From the NCBI RefSeq assembly GCF_026626635.1, contig NZ_JAPNKA010000001.1:8618001-8682000 (forward strand): a stretch of DNA of 64,000 bases, read 5' to 3'. Source of the stretch: Archangium lansingense (GTDB taxonomy: Bacteria; Myxococcota; Myxococcia; Myxococcales; Myxococcaceae). Position 1 is the first letter of the stretch. Every line of letters begins with the position of its first letter. The notes beneath the pieces are model-generated. The model saw nothing but the letters and a program-made list of their open reading frames with translations, ran no database searches and had not been told where the DNA came from. The position numbers and the translations under genes were made by a program. Positions 1 to 8,976 of this stretch are shown here, piece by piece.

Positions 1-3000
1 CGACCAGCTCCAGCCCGGCTCCTCCGCCTACAACATGCCCTACGTCCTGCGCCTGGAAGGCGCTTTGGACGAGGCCGCCCTCCAGCACGCCTTCGCCGAG
101 CTGGTCCGCCGTCACCACTCCCTCCGCACCACCTTCGGCTCCGAAGCCGGCCAGCCCGTCCAGCTCATCGCTCCCTCGGCTACCCTGCCTCTGGCCCTCG
201 TTGACCTCACCTCCCTGCCCCCCTCCGAGCGTCAGGACGAAGCCCACCGCCTGGCCTTCCACGCCGTCATGCGGCCCTTCAATCTGGCCCGCGGCCCGCT
301 CCTCCACACCTCTCTCTTCAAGCTCGAGGAGGGGCTCCACATCCTCGCCCTCTCCATGCACCACATCGTCTCCGACGGTTGGTCCATGGGCATCCTCGTG
401 CGCGAGGTAGCGGCCCTCTACCAGGCCTTCTCCTTGGGACAACCCTCTCCTCTGCCCGAGCTGCCTCTGCAGTACACTGACTACGCCGTCTGGCAGCGCA
501 GTTGGCTGCAAGGCGCCGCCCTCGAGCTGCAGCTCTCCTTCTGGCGTCAGCAGCTCTCCGGCGCTCCCGCCGCCCTCGAGCTGCCCACCGACAGGCCTCG
601 GCCCTCCGTCCAGAGCCACCGCGGCGCCATCCTCGAGGTCCACCTCCCCCGCGCTCTCTCCGAGTCGCTCAAGGCCTTCTGCCAGCGTGAGGGTGTCACC
701 CCCTTCATGGCCCTGCTGGCCTCCTTCCAGGTGCTCCTGTCCCGCTACTCGGGCCAGGACGACATCAGCGTCGGCTCTCCCATCGCCGGCCGCCGTCACT
801 CCGAGCTCGAGGGCCTCATCGGCTTCTTCGTCAACACCCTCGTCCTGCGTGCTCGCCTCGCGGGTGTCTCCTCCTTCCGTGAGCTGCTGCACCAGGTGCG
901 TGAGACCACCCTCGGTGCCTTCGCCCACCAGGACATCCCCTTCGAGAAGCTTGTCGAGGAGCTGCGTCCTCCTCGCGACTTGAGCCGCACTCCTCTCTTC
1001 CAGGTGATGTTCGCCTTGCAGAACATGCCGACGGGGGAGCTCCAGCTCCCCGGCCTCACCCTGCGCCCCGTGGAGCACGAGGGCACCACGGCCAGGTTCG
1101 ATCTCTCGCTGGCGCTCAGCGAGGGCCCGGAGGGCTTCGGCGGCACGCTCACCTACAACACGGACCTGTTCGACGCGGAGACGGCGGCGCGGATGATGCG
1201 TCACTTCCAGGTGCTCCTGGAGGCCATCGCCGCCCGTCCCGACACCGCCCTGCACGACCTGCCCCTCCTCACGCCCGAGGAGCGCCAGCAGGTGCTCGTG
1301 GAGTGGAACGACACGCGTGCGGACTTCCCCCGCGAGGCCACACTCCACTCGCTCGTCCAGGCCCAGGCGCGGCGCACGCCCGAGGCCACCGCCCTCGTCT
1401 CCGAGTCCGGCACCCTCACCTACGGCCAGCTCGCCGAGGCCTCCACACGGCTCGCCCTGCACCTGCGCTCGCTCGGGGTGGGCACCGGGACGCGCGTCGC
1501 CCTCTGCATCGAGCGCTCCCCGGAGATGCTCGTCTCACTGCTCGCGATCCTCGAGGCCGGCGCCGCCTGGGTCCCGCTGGATCCGGAGTACCCCTCCGAG
1601 CGCCTCGCCTTCATGCTGGAGGACAGCGGCGCGAAGCTGCTCGTCACCCGCTCCGCCCTGCTCCAGGCCCTGCCGGCCACCCAGGCCCAGGTCCTGCGAT
1701 TGGACTCGCTCGACGCGCTGAACGCACTGCCTCCCGAGTCCCAGGGCACCGTCCTGCCCGAGCCCGAGGCCACGAGCCCCGCTTACGTCATCTACACCTC
1801 GGGAAGCACGGGCCGGCCCAAGGGTGTCCAAGTCGCCCATCGCGCCGCCGTCAACCACCTGCACTGGCGCCAGCGGGAGTTCCCCATGGGGCCGCAGGAT
1901 GCCTTCCTCCAGAAGGCGTCCTTCAGCTTCGACATCTCCGTCTGGGAGATGTTCGCGCCGCTGCTGGCCGGAGCCCGGCTGGTGCTCGCACGCCCCGGAG
2001 GCCAGAGGGATCCCGAGTACCTGGTACAGACGGTGATGCGCCACGGAATCACCCACCTGCACTTCGGCCCCGCGCCGCTATCCACCTTCCTACAGACGGC
2101 GGACGTCGAGCGCTGCCAGTCGCTGCGCTTCGTCTTCTGCGGCGGCGAGCCCCTCACGCACGAGCTCCACGCGCGCTTCGTCTCCAAGCTGAGCGCCCGG
2201 CTCGTGCACCAGTACGGGCCTACGGAGGCGTGCATCGACTGCACGGCCTGGGTGTGCCCACCGCACGCCGTCTCCGCACTGCCGATCGGCCGTCCCATCT
2301 CCAACACCCAGGCCTACGTGGTGGACGCGACGCTGCGGCCCGTGCCCGTGGGCGTTCCGGGCGAGCTGCTCATCGGTGGTGAGGGCCTGGCCCTCGGCTA
2401 CCTGGGCCGTCCGGAGCTGACCTCCGAGCGCTTCATCACGGATCCCTTCAGCACCACACCTGGAGCCCGCCTCTACCGCACCGGAGACAAGGTGCGCTGG
2501 CTGGCCGACGGCACGCTCGAATACCTCGGTCGCTTCGACTCGCAGGTGAAGCTGCGCGGCTTCCGCATCGAGCTGGGTGAGGTGGAGTCCGTCCTGCTCC
2601 AGCACGCCTCCGTGCGCCAGGCCGTGGCCCTCGTGCGCGAGGACGCCCCGGGCGACAGGCGACTGGTGGCCTACGTCACCGGCAACTCGCCCGACGCCTC
2701 CGACCTGCGCGCCTTCCTCCAGCAGCGCCTGCCCGAGTACATGGTGCCCTCGGCCTTCGTCGCCCTGGAGGCCCTGCCCCTCAATCCCAACGGCAAGGTC
2801 GAGCGCAAGGCGCTGCCTCCTCCCGAGGCCTCGGCGCTCTCGCGCAAGACCTCTCGTGCGCCGAGCACGGAGACCGAGCGCACCCTGGCCACCATCTGGG
2901 CCGAGGTGTTGCGCGTGGAGTCCGTGGGTGCCGAGGAGGACTTCTTCTCGCTCGGTGGCCACTCGCTGCTGGCAACTCAGGTCATCAGCCGCATCCGCTC

Positions 3001-6000
3001 CGCGCTCGGCGTGGAGTTGCCCCTGCGCGTCCTCTTCGAGGCTCCCACCGTCGCCGGCCTCGCCGAGCGCGTCCAGTCCGCCAGCCGCACCCGGGCTCCC
3101 GCGCTGAAGCCAGCGGCTCGCGGGGGTTCGCTGCCGCTCTCCTTCGCCCAGCAGCGGCTGTGGTTCCTCGATCAGCTCGAGCCCGGTAGCACCGTCTACA
3201 ACATGCCTTCCGCGCTCCGACTCTCTGGGCGGCTGTCCGCCAGCGCGTTGGCCCAGGCACTCGAGGCGCTCGTGCTGCGCCATGAGGTCCTGCGCACCAC
3301 CTTCCAGCCGGGCCAGGACGGCCCCATCCAAGTCATCTCCGAGGCTCCGCTCTCGAAGCTGCACACGGTGGACCTGGGCTCACTGCCCGAGTCCAAGCGA
3401 GAGGCCGAGGTGCTCCGGCTGGCGGAGGAGGAGGCCCGCCGGCCCTTCGACCTGGCCCACGGTCCGCTCTTCCGCGCCTCGCTGCTGCGCTTGAGCAACA
3501 CCGAGCATGTCCTGCTCCTGGTGCTGCACCACATCGTCTCCGATGGCTGGTCCAACGCCATCCTGGCGCGCGAGGTGGCCGCACTCTACGAGGCCTTCGC
3601 CTCGGGCCAGCCGGCGCGCCTGCCCGAGCTCGCGGTGCAGTACGCCGACTACGCCGTCTGGCAGCGCAATTGGCTGAGTGGCCCCGTCCTCCAGCAGCAG
3701 GTGGACTTCTGGAAGCAGCAGCTCTCGGGTGCCCCCGCCGCTCTGGAGCTGCCCACCGACAGGCCTCGTCCCGCGGTGTTGTCGTACCGGGGCGCCAACC
3801 TCCCGGTGCACGTGTCCCAGAAGGTCTCCGAGACGCTCAAGGCGCTGTGCCATCGCGAAGGCGTCACGCCCTTCATGGCGCTGCTGGCTGCCTTCCAGGT
3901 GCTCCTGTCCCGCTACTCTGGCCAGGACGACATCAACGTCGGCTCGCCCATCGCCGGCCGCACCCGCGCCGAAACGGAGGGCCTCATCGGCTTCTTCGTC
4001 AACACGCTCGTGTTGCGCGCGCAGCTGTCCGAAGGCGCCTCCTTCCGAGAGCTGCTCGCCCAGGTGCGCACCACCACCCTGGCCGCCTACGAGCACCAGG
4101 ACGTCCCGTTCGAGAAGCTGGTGGAAGTAATCCAACCCGCTCGCGACCTCAGCCGCAGCCCGCTCTTCCAGGTGATGTTCATCCTGCAGAACACGCCTGG
4201 CGGCGAGCTCCAGCTCCCGGGCCTCACCCTGCGCCCCGTGGAGCATGAGGGAACAACCGCCAAGTTCGAGCTCTCGCTCGCGCTCAGCGAGGGCCCGAAC
4301 GGCTTCGGTGGCACGCTCAACTACAACACCGACCTCTTCGACGAGGCCACGGCGGCGCGGATGATGCGCCACTTCGAAGCACTCCTGGACGTCCTCTCCG
4401 CCCGTCCCGACATTGCCCTGCGAAACCTGACGCTGATCGGGCGCGACGAGGAGCGGCTGCTGCTGGAGACGTGGAACCCACCCGGGGAGCTGCCGCGGGA
4501 TGGCTCGCTGCTGCACACACGCCTGGAGGCTCAGGCCCAGCGGACCCCGAACGCGCTGGCGGTGGCGGACGACACCCGCTCGCTCACCTATGACGAGCTG
4601 ATGCGGCGCTCCAACCGGCTCGCCCGTCACATGCGGACGCTGGGCGTGGGCCCGGAGGTTCGGGTCGGCGTGTGCCTGCGACGCACGGTGGAGCTGCCCG
4701 TAGTGCTGCTCGCGGTCCTCAAGGCCGGGGGCACCTACGCGCCGTTGGATCCGGACTACCCCTCCGAGCGACTCGGTTACCTGTTGGAGGACTCGAGCTC
4801 GGCACTCGTCATCAGCGAGCGCTCCGTGCTCCCCGCACTTCCCCAGGTGCGTCCTCAGACGCTCGTGCTGGAGGATCTGGACGCGCTGCTGGCGGCACAG
4901 TCCGACGAGCCGCTGCCCACCTCCTGCGACGCGGAGAACCTCGCCTACCTCATCTACACCTCGGGCTCGACGGGCCGTGCCAAGGGAGTGGCCATCACGC
5001 ACCGCAGCGCCGCGCTCTTCATCACCTGGGCGCTGAAGGTGTTCGCTCCGAGTGAGCTGCAGGGCGTGCTCGCCACCACCTCGGTGTGCTTCGACCTCTC
5101 CATCTTCGAGCTCTTCGTGCCGCTGTCTTGCGGCGGCCGGGTGCTCATCGTCCCCAACGCCCTGCACCTGCCGTCCTTCTCGCGCCGCGACGAGGTGACG
5201 CTGGTCAACACCGTGCCCTCCGCCATGGCGGAGCTGGTGCACTCGGGCGGACTGCCGCGATCGGTGCGAGTCGTCAACCTGGCAGGAGAGGCGCTGCCCA
5301 AGCGCACCGTCGACGCGCTCTACGCGCTGAGCCACGTGGAGCGGGTCCTCAATCTCTACGGACCCTCGGAGGACACCACCTACTCCACCTTCGAGCAGGT
5401 GCCTCGCGACGAGGGCCGGAGCCCGACCATTGGCCGACCGCTGGAGAACACCCAGGCGTACGTGCTGGACCGCCACCTGCGGCCGGTACCGCTCGGCGCT
5501 CCGGGCGAGCTGTACCTCGCGGGCGATGGGCTGGCGCGGGGCTACCTGCTGCGGCCGGACCTCACGGCCGAGCGCTTCCTGCCGGATCCGTACAGCCGCA
5601 CGCCGGGTGGGCGCATGTACAAGACGGGCGATCTCGTGCGCTACCTGCTGGACGGGCGTCTGGACTACCTGGGGCGCCTGGATCACCAGGTGAAGCTGCG
5701 CGGCTTCCGCATCGAGCTGGGCGAGCTCGAGGCCGTGCTCGCGCGCCATCCCTCGGTGCGTCAGGCCCTCGCCCTCGTGCGCGAGGACGTGCCCGGCGAC
5801 AAGCGCCTGGTGGCCTACGTCACCGGCGACTCGCCCGACGCCTCCGTCCTGCGCGCCTACCTCCAGCAGCACCTGCCTGAGTACATGGTGCCCTCGGCCA
5901 TCGTGGCCCTGGAGGCGCTGCCCCTGACGCCCAACGGCAAGCTCGATCGCAAGGCCCTGCCGGCGCCGGAGGCTTCGCACTGGGAGCTCGAGCAGTTCAT

Positions 6001-7081
6001 CCCGCCTCGGGATGCGCTGGAGCTGAAGGTGGCCCGCGTCTTCGAGGAGGTGCTGGGGGTGCAACCGGTCGGCGTGCGGAGCAACTTCTTCGAGCTGGGA
6101 GGCCACTCGTTGCTGGCCGTGCGACTCATGGCACGTGTGCGAGAGGCCACGGGCCGCGAGCTGCCTCTGGCCACCCTCTTCAGGGCGCCCACGGTGGAGC
6201 TGCTCGCCGGGCTGCTGCGCCAGGAGTCCCCGCTGACCTGGTCTCCGCTCGTCCCCTTGAGCGGTGGTGGCGAGAAGACACCGCTCTTCCTTGTCCACGC
6301 AGTGGGAGGCAACGTCTTCAGCTACACCGGGCTGGCGCGCCAGCTCGGCTCCGAGCGCCCTGTCTTCGGCCTGCAAGCCCAGGGGTTGGATGGGCTCAGT
6401 GACCCGCTGCACTCCGTGGAGGAGATGGCGGCCCTCTACGTGGAGTGGATTCGCTCGGTGCAGCCCTCTGGTCCCTACCTGCTGGGCGGCTGGTCCCTGG
6501 GAGGCGTCATCGCATACGAGATGGCTTGCCAGCTCCAGCGGCGCGGGGAGGAAGTCGAGCTCGTAGCCCTCATCGACTCCTACGTGCCTCGGGGTGAGAC
6601 CTGGCCGGAGCTGAAGCCCGCCGAAGCGGCGGCGCTGTTCCTCCGAGACCTGCTGGGCACCTTCGGAGCGGAGCTGATGCCGGAGTGGGAGCAGCTCGAG
6701 GCCCTGGAGCCGGAGGCGGTGCTGGCACGAGTGCTGGAGGTGGGTGAGCGCAGCGAAGCCCTGCCGCCCGGAGTGGGGCTGGAGCAGCTCCGCACCCTGA
6801 TGCGCGTCTTCGAGAGCAACCTGCGAGCTGGCCAGCGCTACACAGCTCGTCCCTCTGCCCAGCGTCTGCTGCTGCTGAAGGCGGGGGAGGTCACGGACCA
6901 ACCCGAGGACGGTGGATGGACGGCGGTAGGCGGCAACAGCCTCGAGCGCCACGTGCTGCCCGGAAACCACCATGAGTTGCTGCGCACGCCGCTCGTGCAG
7001 CAGCTCGCCGAGCACCTCCGCAAAGCCCTGGCATCAGGTCCCCACGCCAGTGTTTCGCAGCGCCGAGCCCTCAAGCCCTGA
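1..7081 (+). CDS. Nonribosomal peptide synthetase, C-A-PCP-C-A-PCP-TE (5' end outside window)
   Basis: Terminal two modules of an NRPS; the frame is open from base 2 and already inside a condensation domain, so the true start lies upstream. Residues counted from the ATG at 35: C1 with HHIVSDG at 109; A1 with YTSGSTGRPKG at 587; PCP1 Ser977 in GGHSLLA; C2 with HHIVSDG at 1165; A2 with YTSGSTGRAKG at 1641; PCP2 Ser2025; type I thioesterase with GWSLGG (Ser2154), which releases the peptide. Aligning by eye to GrsA gives specificity codes of about DIWHVCQID for A1 (nearest in pattern to serine codes) and DLFNNALTY for A2 (reported for alanine/glycine). Both are tentative. No epimerase, methyltransferase or MbtH gene is visible. 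The peptide product is unknown. Confidence 0.95.
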   Translation, partial: DQLQPGSSAYNMPYVLRLEGALDEAALQHAFAELVRRHHSLRTTFGSEAGQPVQLIAPSATLPLALVDLTSLPPSERQDEAHRLAFHAVMRPFNLARGPLLHTSLFKLEEGLHILALSMHHIVSDGWSMGILVREVAALYQAFSLGQPSPLPELPLQYTDYAVWQRSWLQGAALELQLSFWRQQLSGAPAALELPTDRPRPSVQSHRGAILEVHLPRALSESLKAFCQREGVTPFMALLASFQVLLSRYSGQDDISVGSPIAGRRHSELEGLIGFFVNTLVLRARLAGVSSFRELLHQVRETTLGAFAHQDIPFEKLVEELRPPRDLSRTPLFQVMFALQNMPTGELQLPGLTLRPVEHEGTTARFDLSLALSEGPEGFGGTLTYNTDLFDAETAARMMRHFQVLLEAIAARPDTALHDLPLLTPEERQQVLVEWNDTRADFPREATLHSLVQAQARRTPEATALVSESGTLTYGQLAEASTRLALHLRSLGVGTGTRVALCIERSPEMLVSLLAILEAGAAWVPLDPEYPSERLAFMLEDSGAKLLVTRSALLQALPATQAQVLRLDSLDALNALPPESQGTVLPEPEATSPAYVIYTSGSTGRPKGVQVAHRAAVNHLHWRQREFPMGPQDAFLQKASFSFDISVWEMFAPLLAGARLVLARPGGQRDPEYLVQTVMRHGITHLHFGPAPLSTFLQTADVERCQSLRFVFCGGEPLTHELHARFVSKLSARLVHQYGPTEACIDCTAWVCPPHAVSALPIGRPISNTQAYVVDATLRPVPVGVPGELLIGGEGLALGYLGRPELTSERFITDPFSTTPGARLYRTGDKVRWLADGTLEYLGRFDSQVKLRGFRIELGEVESVLLQHASVRQAVALVREDAPGDRRLVAYVTGNSPDASDLRAFLQQRLPEYMVPSAFVALEALPLNPNGKVERKALPPPEASALSRKTSRAPSTETERTLATIWAEVLRVESVGAEEDFFSLGGHSLLATQVISRIRSALGVELPLRVLFEAPTVAGLAERVQSASRTRAPALKPAARGGSLPLSFAQQRLWFLDQLEPGSTVYNMPSALRLSGRLSASALAQALEALVLRHEVLRTTFQPGQDGPIQVISEAPLSKLHTVDLGSLPESKREAEVLRLAEEEARRPFDLAHGPLFRASLLRLSNTEHVLLLVLHHIVSDGWSNAILAREVAALYEAFASGQPARLPELAVQYADYAVWQRNWLSGPVLQQQVDFWKQQLSGAPAALELPTDRPRPAVLSYRGANLPVHVSQKVSETLKALCHREGVTPFMALLAAFQVLLSRYSGQDDINVGSPIAGRTRAETEGLIGFFVNTLVLRAQLSEGASFRELLAQVRTTTLAAYEHQDVPFEKLVEVIQPARDLSRSPLFQVMFILQNTPGGELQLPGLTLRPVEHEGTTAKFELSLALSEGPNGFGGTLNYNTDLFDEATAARMMRHFEALLDVLSARPDIALRNLTLIGRDEERLLLETWNPPGELPRDGSLLHTRLEAQAQRTPNALAVADDTRSLTYDELMRRSNRLARHMRTLGVGPEVRVGVCLRRTVELPVVLLAVLKAGGTYAPLDPDYPSERLGYLLEDSSSALVISERSVLPALPQVRPQTLVLEDLDALLAAQSDEPLPTSCDAENLAYLIYTSGSTGRAKGVAITHRSAALFITWALKVFAPSELQGVLATTSVCFDLSIFELFVPLSCGGRVLIVPNALHLPSFSRRDEVTLVNTVPSAMAELVHSGGLPRSVRVVNLAGEALPKRTVDALYALSHVERVLNLYGPSEDTTYSTFEQVPRDEGRSPTIGRPLENTQAYVLDRHLRPVPLGAPGELYLAGDGLARGYLLRPDLTAERFLPDPYSRTPGGRMYKTGDLVRYLLDGRLDYLGRLDHQVKLRGFRIELGELEAVLARHPSVRQALALVREDVPGDKRLVAYVTGDSPDASVLRAYLQQHLPEYMVPSAIVALEALPLTPNGKLDRKALPAPEASHWELEQFIPPRDALELKVARVFEEVLGVQPVGVRSNFFELGGHSLLAVRLMARVREATGRELPLATLFRAPTVELLAGLLRQESPLTWSPLVPLSGGGEKTPLFLVHAVGGNVFSYTGLARQLGSERPVFGLQAQGLDGLSDPLHSVEEMAALYVEWIRSVQPSGPYLLGGWSLGGVIAYEMACQLQRRGEEVELVALIDSYVPRGETWPELKPAEAAALFLRDLLGTFGAELMPEWEQLEALEPEAVLARVLEVGERSEALPPGVGLEQLRTLMRVFESNLRAGQRYTARPSAQRLLLLKAGEVTDQPEDGGWTAVGGNSLERHVLPGNHHELLRTPLVQQLAEHLRKALASGPHASVSQRRALKP
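2543..2818 (+). repeat. Near-identical inter-module segment, copy 1 (A1 C-terminal subdomain)
   Basis: DNA of the A1 C-terminal subdomain is almost the same as 5687-5962 in module 2 (constant offset 3144). This includes long runs around the KLRGFRIELGE motif and the EYMVPSA region. The identity is clearly higher than in the A-domain cores, which suggests module duplication with later core exchange, or gene conversion. Confidence 0.75.
5687..5962 (+). repeat. Near-identical inter-module segment, copy 2 (A2 C-terminal subdomain)
   Basis: Partner of 2543-2818. The similarity stops near the adenylation core, where the two modules have different specificity-code residues. Confidence 0.75.
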
Positions 7082-7096
7082 GGGATTCGCCCTATA

Positions 7097-7126
7097 GGAG
7101 GGGCCGGGACCTGTCCCCGGCCTCTC
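7097..7126 (+). terminator. Hairpin after the NRPS gene
   Basis: GC-rich inverted repeat 16 bp past the NRPS stop. GGAGGGGCCGGGAC pairs with GTCCCCGGCCTCTCC with one mismatch and one bulge and a 2-base loop. There is no T-run, so it is a possible rather than a classical intrinsic terminator. Confidence 0.5.
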
Positions 7127-7265
7127 CGACCTCCCCGTCCGACTCCGCATGAACAGCACTCTCGCTGACCTGCCAGGCGAGCATCGTGCTGTTCCGGAAC
7201 ATCGTCGCCCGTGAGAGCGGAGACTCCCTCTCCCCCCGTGTTATGGCCATCTCCGAGGAGGACCT

Positions 7266-8555
7266 ATGGCCGCCCCCAACGAACCCTCGTTCCTGGAGAT
7301 CTCCGAGACGGTCCGCCGGCTCGAGGAGCTGCTGGACCGCGTCCCGGATCCGCTCGCCCGGGACATCCGCCAGAAGATCGCCCACCTGCGTGCCCTGCTG
7401 CTTGAGCAGCGCTCACCCAACCTCGTCCTCGTGGGCCGTCGCGGCGCTGGCAAGTCCTCCCTCATCAACGCCCTCTTCGGCTCCCACGTCGCCGAGGTCG
7501 GCCACGTCAAGGCCCAGACCGGCCAGGGCCGCTGGTTCGACGTCCAGGGCGAGCTCGGCACCCTCTCCATCCTCGACACCCGCGGCATCCAGGAAGGCTC
7601 TCGCCCCGAGGAGGCCGACTCCGCAGACACGCCCCTCGACTCCATCCTCGCCGAGGTCCGTCGCAAGGCCCCCGACGCCCTCCTCTTCCTCATCAAGGCC
7701 TCCGAGGTCGATTCCGCCATCGACGCCGACCTCGATGTCCTCGTACAGATCGCCTCCGCCGTCGAGCAGGCCCACGGCCTGCGCCCTCCCCTCATCGGCG
7801 TCGCCACCCACTGCGATCTGCTCGAGCCCAAGCGCACCGACCTCCACCTCCCCGACTCGCAGGACCCCGCGGAGCTCCAGGAGAAGCTCCGCCACGTCGA
7901 GGTGGTCGAGCGCCAGCTCCGTGAGAAACTCCGCTCCCGTGAGCAGTTGCGCGGCGAGCTCGTCACCGTCCTTGGTGTCTCCACCTACCTGTCCTGGCGC
8001 CAGGATGGGACGATCCGCTCGGACGAGCGATGGAGGCTGGGCGAGCTCGCCCAGGTGCTCTTTCGCGAGCTGCCCGAGCAGGGCCGGCTCGTTCTCGCCC
8101 GCGTGACGCGCGTGCGAACCCTCCAGGAGGAGCTCGCCACCACCCTCACCCGCGCCATGGCCTCGCTCTGCATGGGCGTTGCGGTGGTCCCCATTCCCGT
8201 CGCCGACATCATCCCCATCACCTCCGCCCAGCTCAGCCTCATTGCCGGCATTGGGTGGATCTCCGGCCGGCAGCTCGACCTCAAGACCTCCGGTGAGTTC
8301 CTCACCGCCCTTGGCGTCAACGTCGGCGCCGCCTTCGCCCTCCGCGAAGCCGCTCGCGCCCTCATCAAGTTCGTCTTCCCCGGCGCCGGTAACGTCGTCT
8401 CCGGCGCCGTGGCCTTTGCCGGTACGCTCGCCATTGGCACCGCCGCCCGCGCCTACTTCTTGCGGGGCGTGTCCCCCGAGGAGGCGCACCGGCTCTACCA
8501 GGCCACCCGTTCCTCCGCCGAGGCCCACCCCGAGCGCGCCCTCTCCGAGGGCTGA
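7266..8555 (+). CDS. Era-like GTPase with C-terminal DUF697-like membrane region
   Basis: 429 aa. The G domain has the P-loop GRRGAGKSS (residues 57-65), G3 as DTRGIQ and a G4 equivalent THCDLL. The C-terminal third is rich in Gly/Ala helices around VAVVPIPVADIIPITSAQ and ends in further hydrophobic helices, the arrangement seen in GTPases with a DUF697/YcjF-type tail that sit at the inner membrane. Start chosen at the ATG preceded by GAGGA at 7258-7262. It stands alone between the NRPS and a relic of an NRPS end. Cellular role unknown. Confidence 0.85.
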   Translation: MAAPNEPSFLEISETVRRLEELLDRVPDPLARDIRQKIAHLRALLLEQRSPNLVLVGRRGAGKSSLINALFGSHVAEVGHVKAQTGQGRWFDVQGELGTLSILDTRGIQEGSRPEEADSADTPLDSILAEVRRKAPDALLFLIKASEVDSAIDADLDVLVQIASAVEQAHGLRPPLIGVATHCDLLEPKRTDLHLPDSQDPAELQEKLRHVEVVERQLREKLRSREQLRGELVTVLGVSTYLSWRQDGTIRSDERWRLGELAQVLFRELPEQGRLVLARVTRVRTLQEELATTLTRAMASLCMGVAVVPIPVADIIPITSAQLSLIAGIGWISGRQLDLKTSGEFLTALGVNVGAAFALREAARALIKFVFPGAGNVVSGAVAFAGTLAIGTAARAYFLRGVSPEEAHRLYQATRSSAEAHPERALSEG

Positions 8556-8607
8556 GCACGGGTCTCCACTCCGAGCCACGGTGGGGAACCAAGGAGCCCT
8601 TGGCCCC

Positions 8608-8676
8608 CCCTCCGCTCAGCGTCTGCCGTTGCTGAAGGCGGGAGAGGCCACGGGCCAAGCCGAGGATGGTGACTGG
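8608..8676 (+). pseudogene. Relic of an NRPS thioesterase 3' end
   Basis: A 69-base stretch translates as PSAQRLPLLKAGEATGQAED followed by GDW. It matches the thioesterase of the upstream NRPS (6850-6918, PSAQRLLLLKAGEVTDQPED then GGW) at 58 of 69 bases by hand count. It is not in a plausible gene and ends in unrelated sequence. It shows that a second thioesterase end, or a duplicated copy, once lay after the GTPase gene. Confidence 0.8.
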
Positions 8677-8976
8677 GTATTCTTCACACGAAACCGGGTC
8701 GGCCCCGCTCCTGGCTCCCGCTGGAGTTGAATGTCGGGGGCAATTCGACGCGTCCGCGCCAACAGGCGTCTGTAATTTCCACTATTCATCGCGTCCCTCT
8801 TCACGGGATGAACCCAATGCAATCCTTCAAGCATGTCGAAACGTGGTTACCCAATCGTGACTAAAAACATCAAACATCATTGAAATCCCATACCCAACCT
8901 CAGTCGTAGGAGCCAAGACGCAAGCAGTACGGAAGCCACCCGGCTCGCCGCGACGGGGACCCGGGGCAGCACCCTG
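8677..8976 (+). promoter_or_regulatory. AT-richer gene-free region before the eCIS-like locus
   Basis: No gene is supported between the thioesterase relic and 8977. Bases about 8750-8930 are markedly poorer in GC than everything around them. This fits a promoter/leader region for the long plus-strand gene set that follows. I could not fix -10/-35 boxes or a terminator by eye. Confidence 0.45.

Noticed and set aside
3380..7015. 1211-codon open frame on the minus strand
   Set aside because: Antisense shadow of the NRPS gene. High GC keeps the opposite frame open; the amino acid make-up (Gln/Leu/Arg/His-rich, no motifs) is not protein-like.
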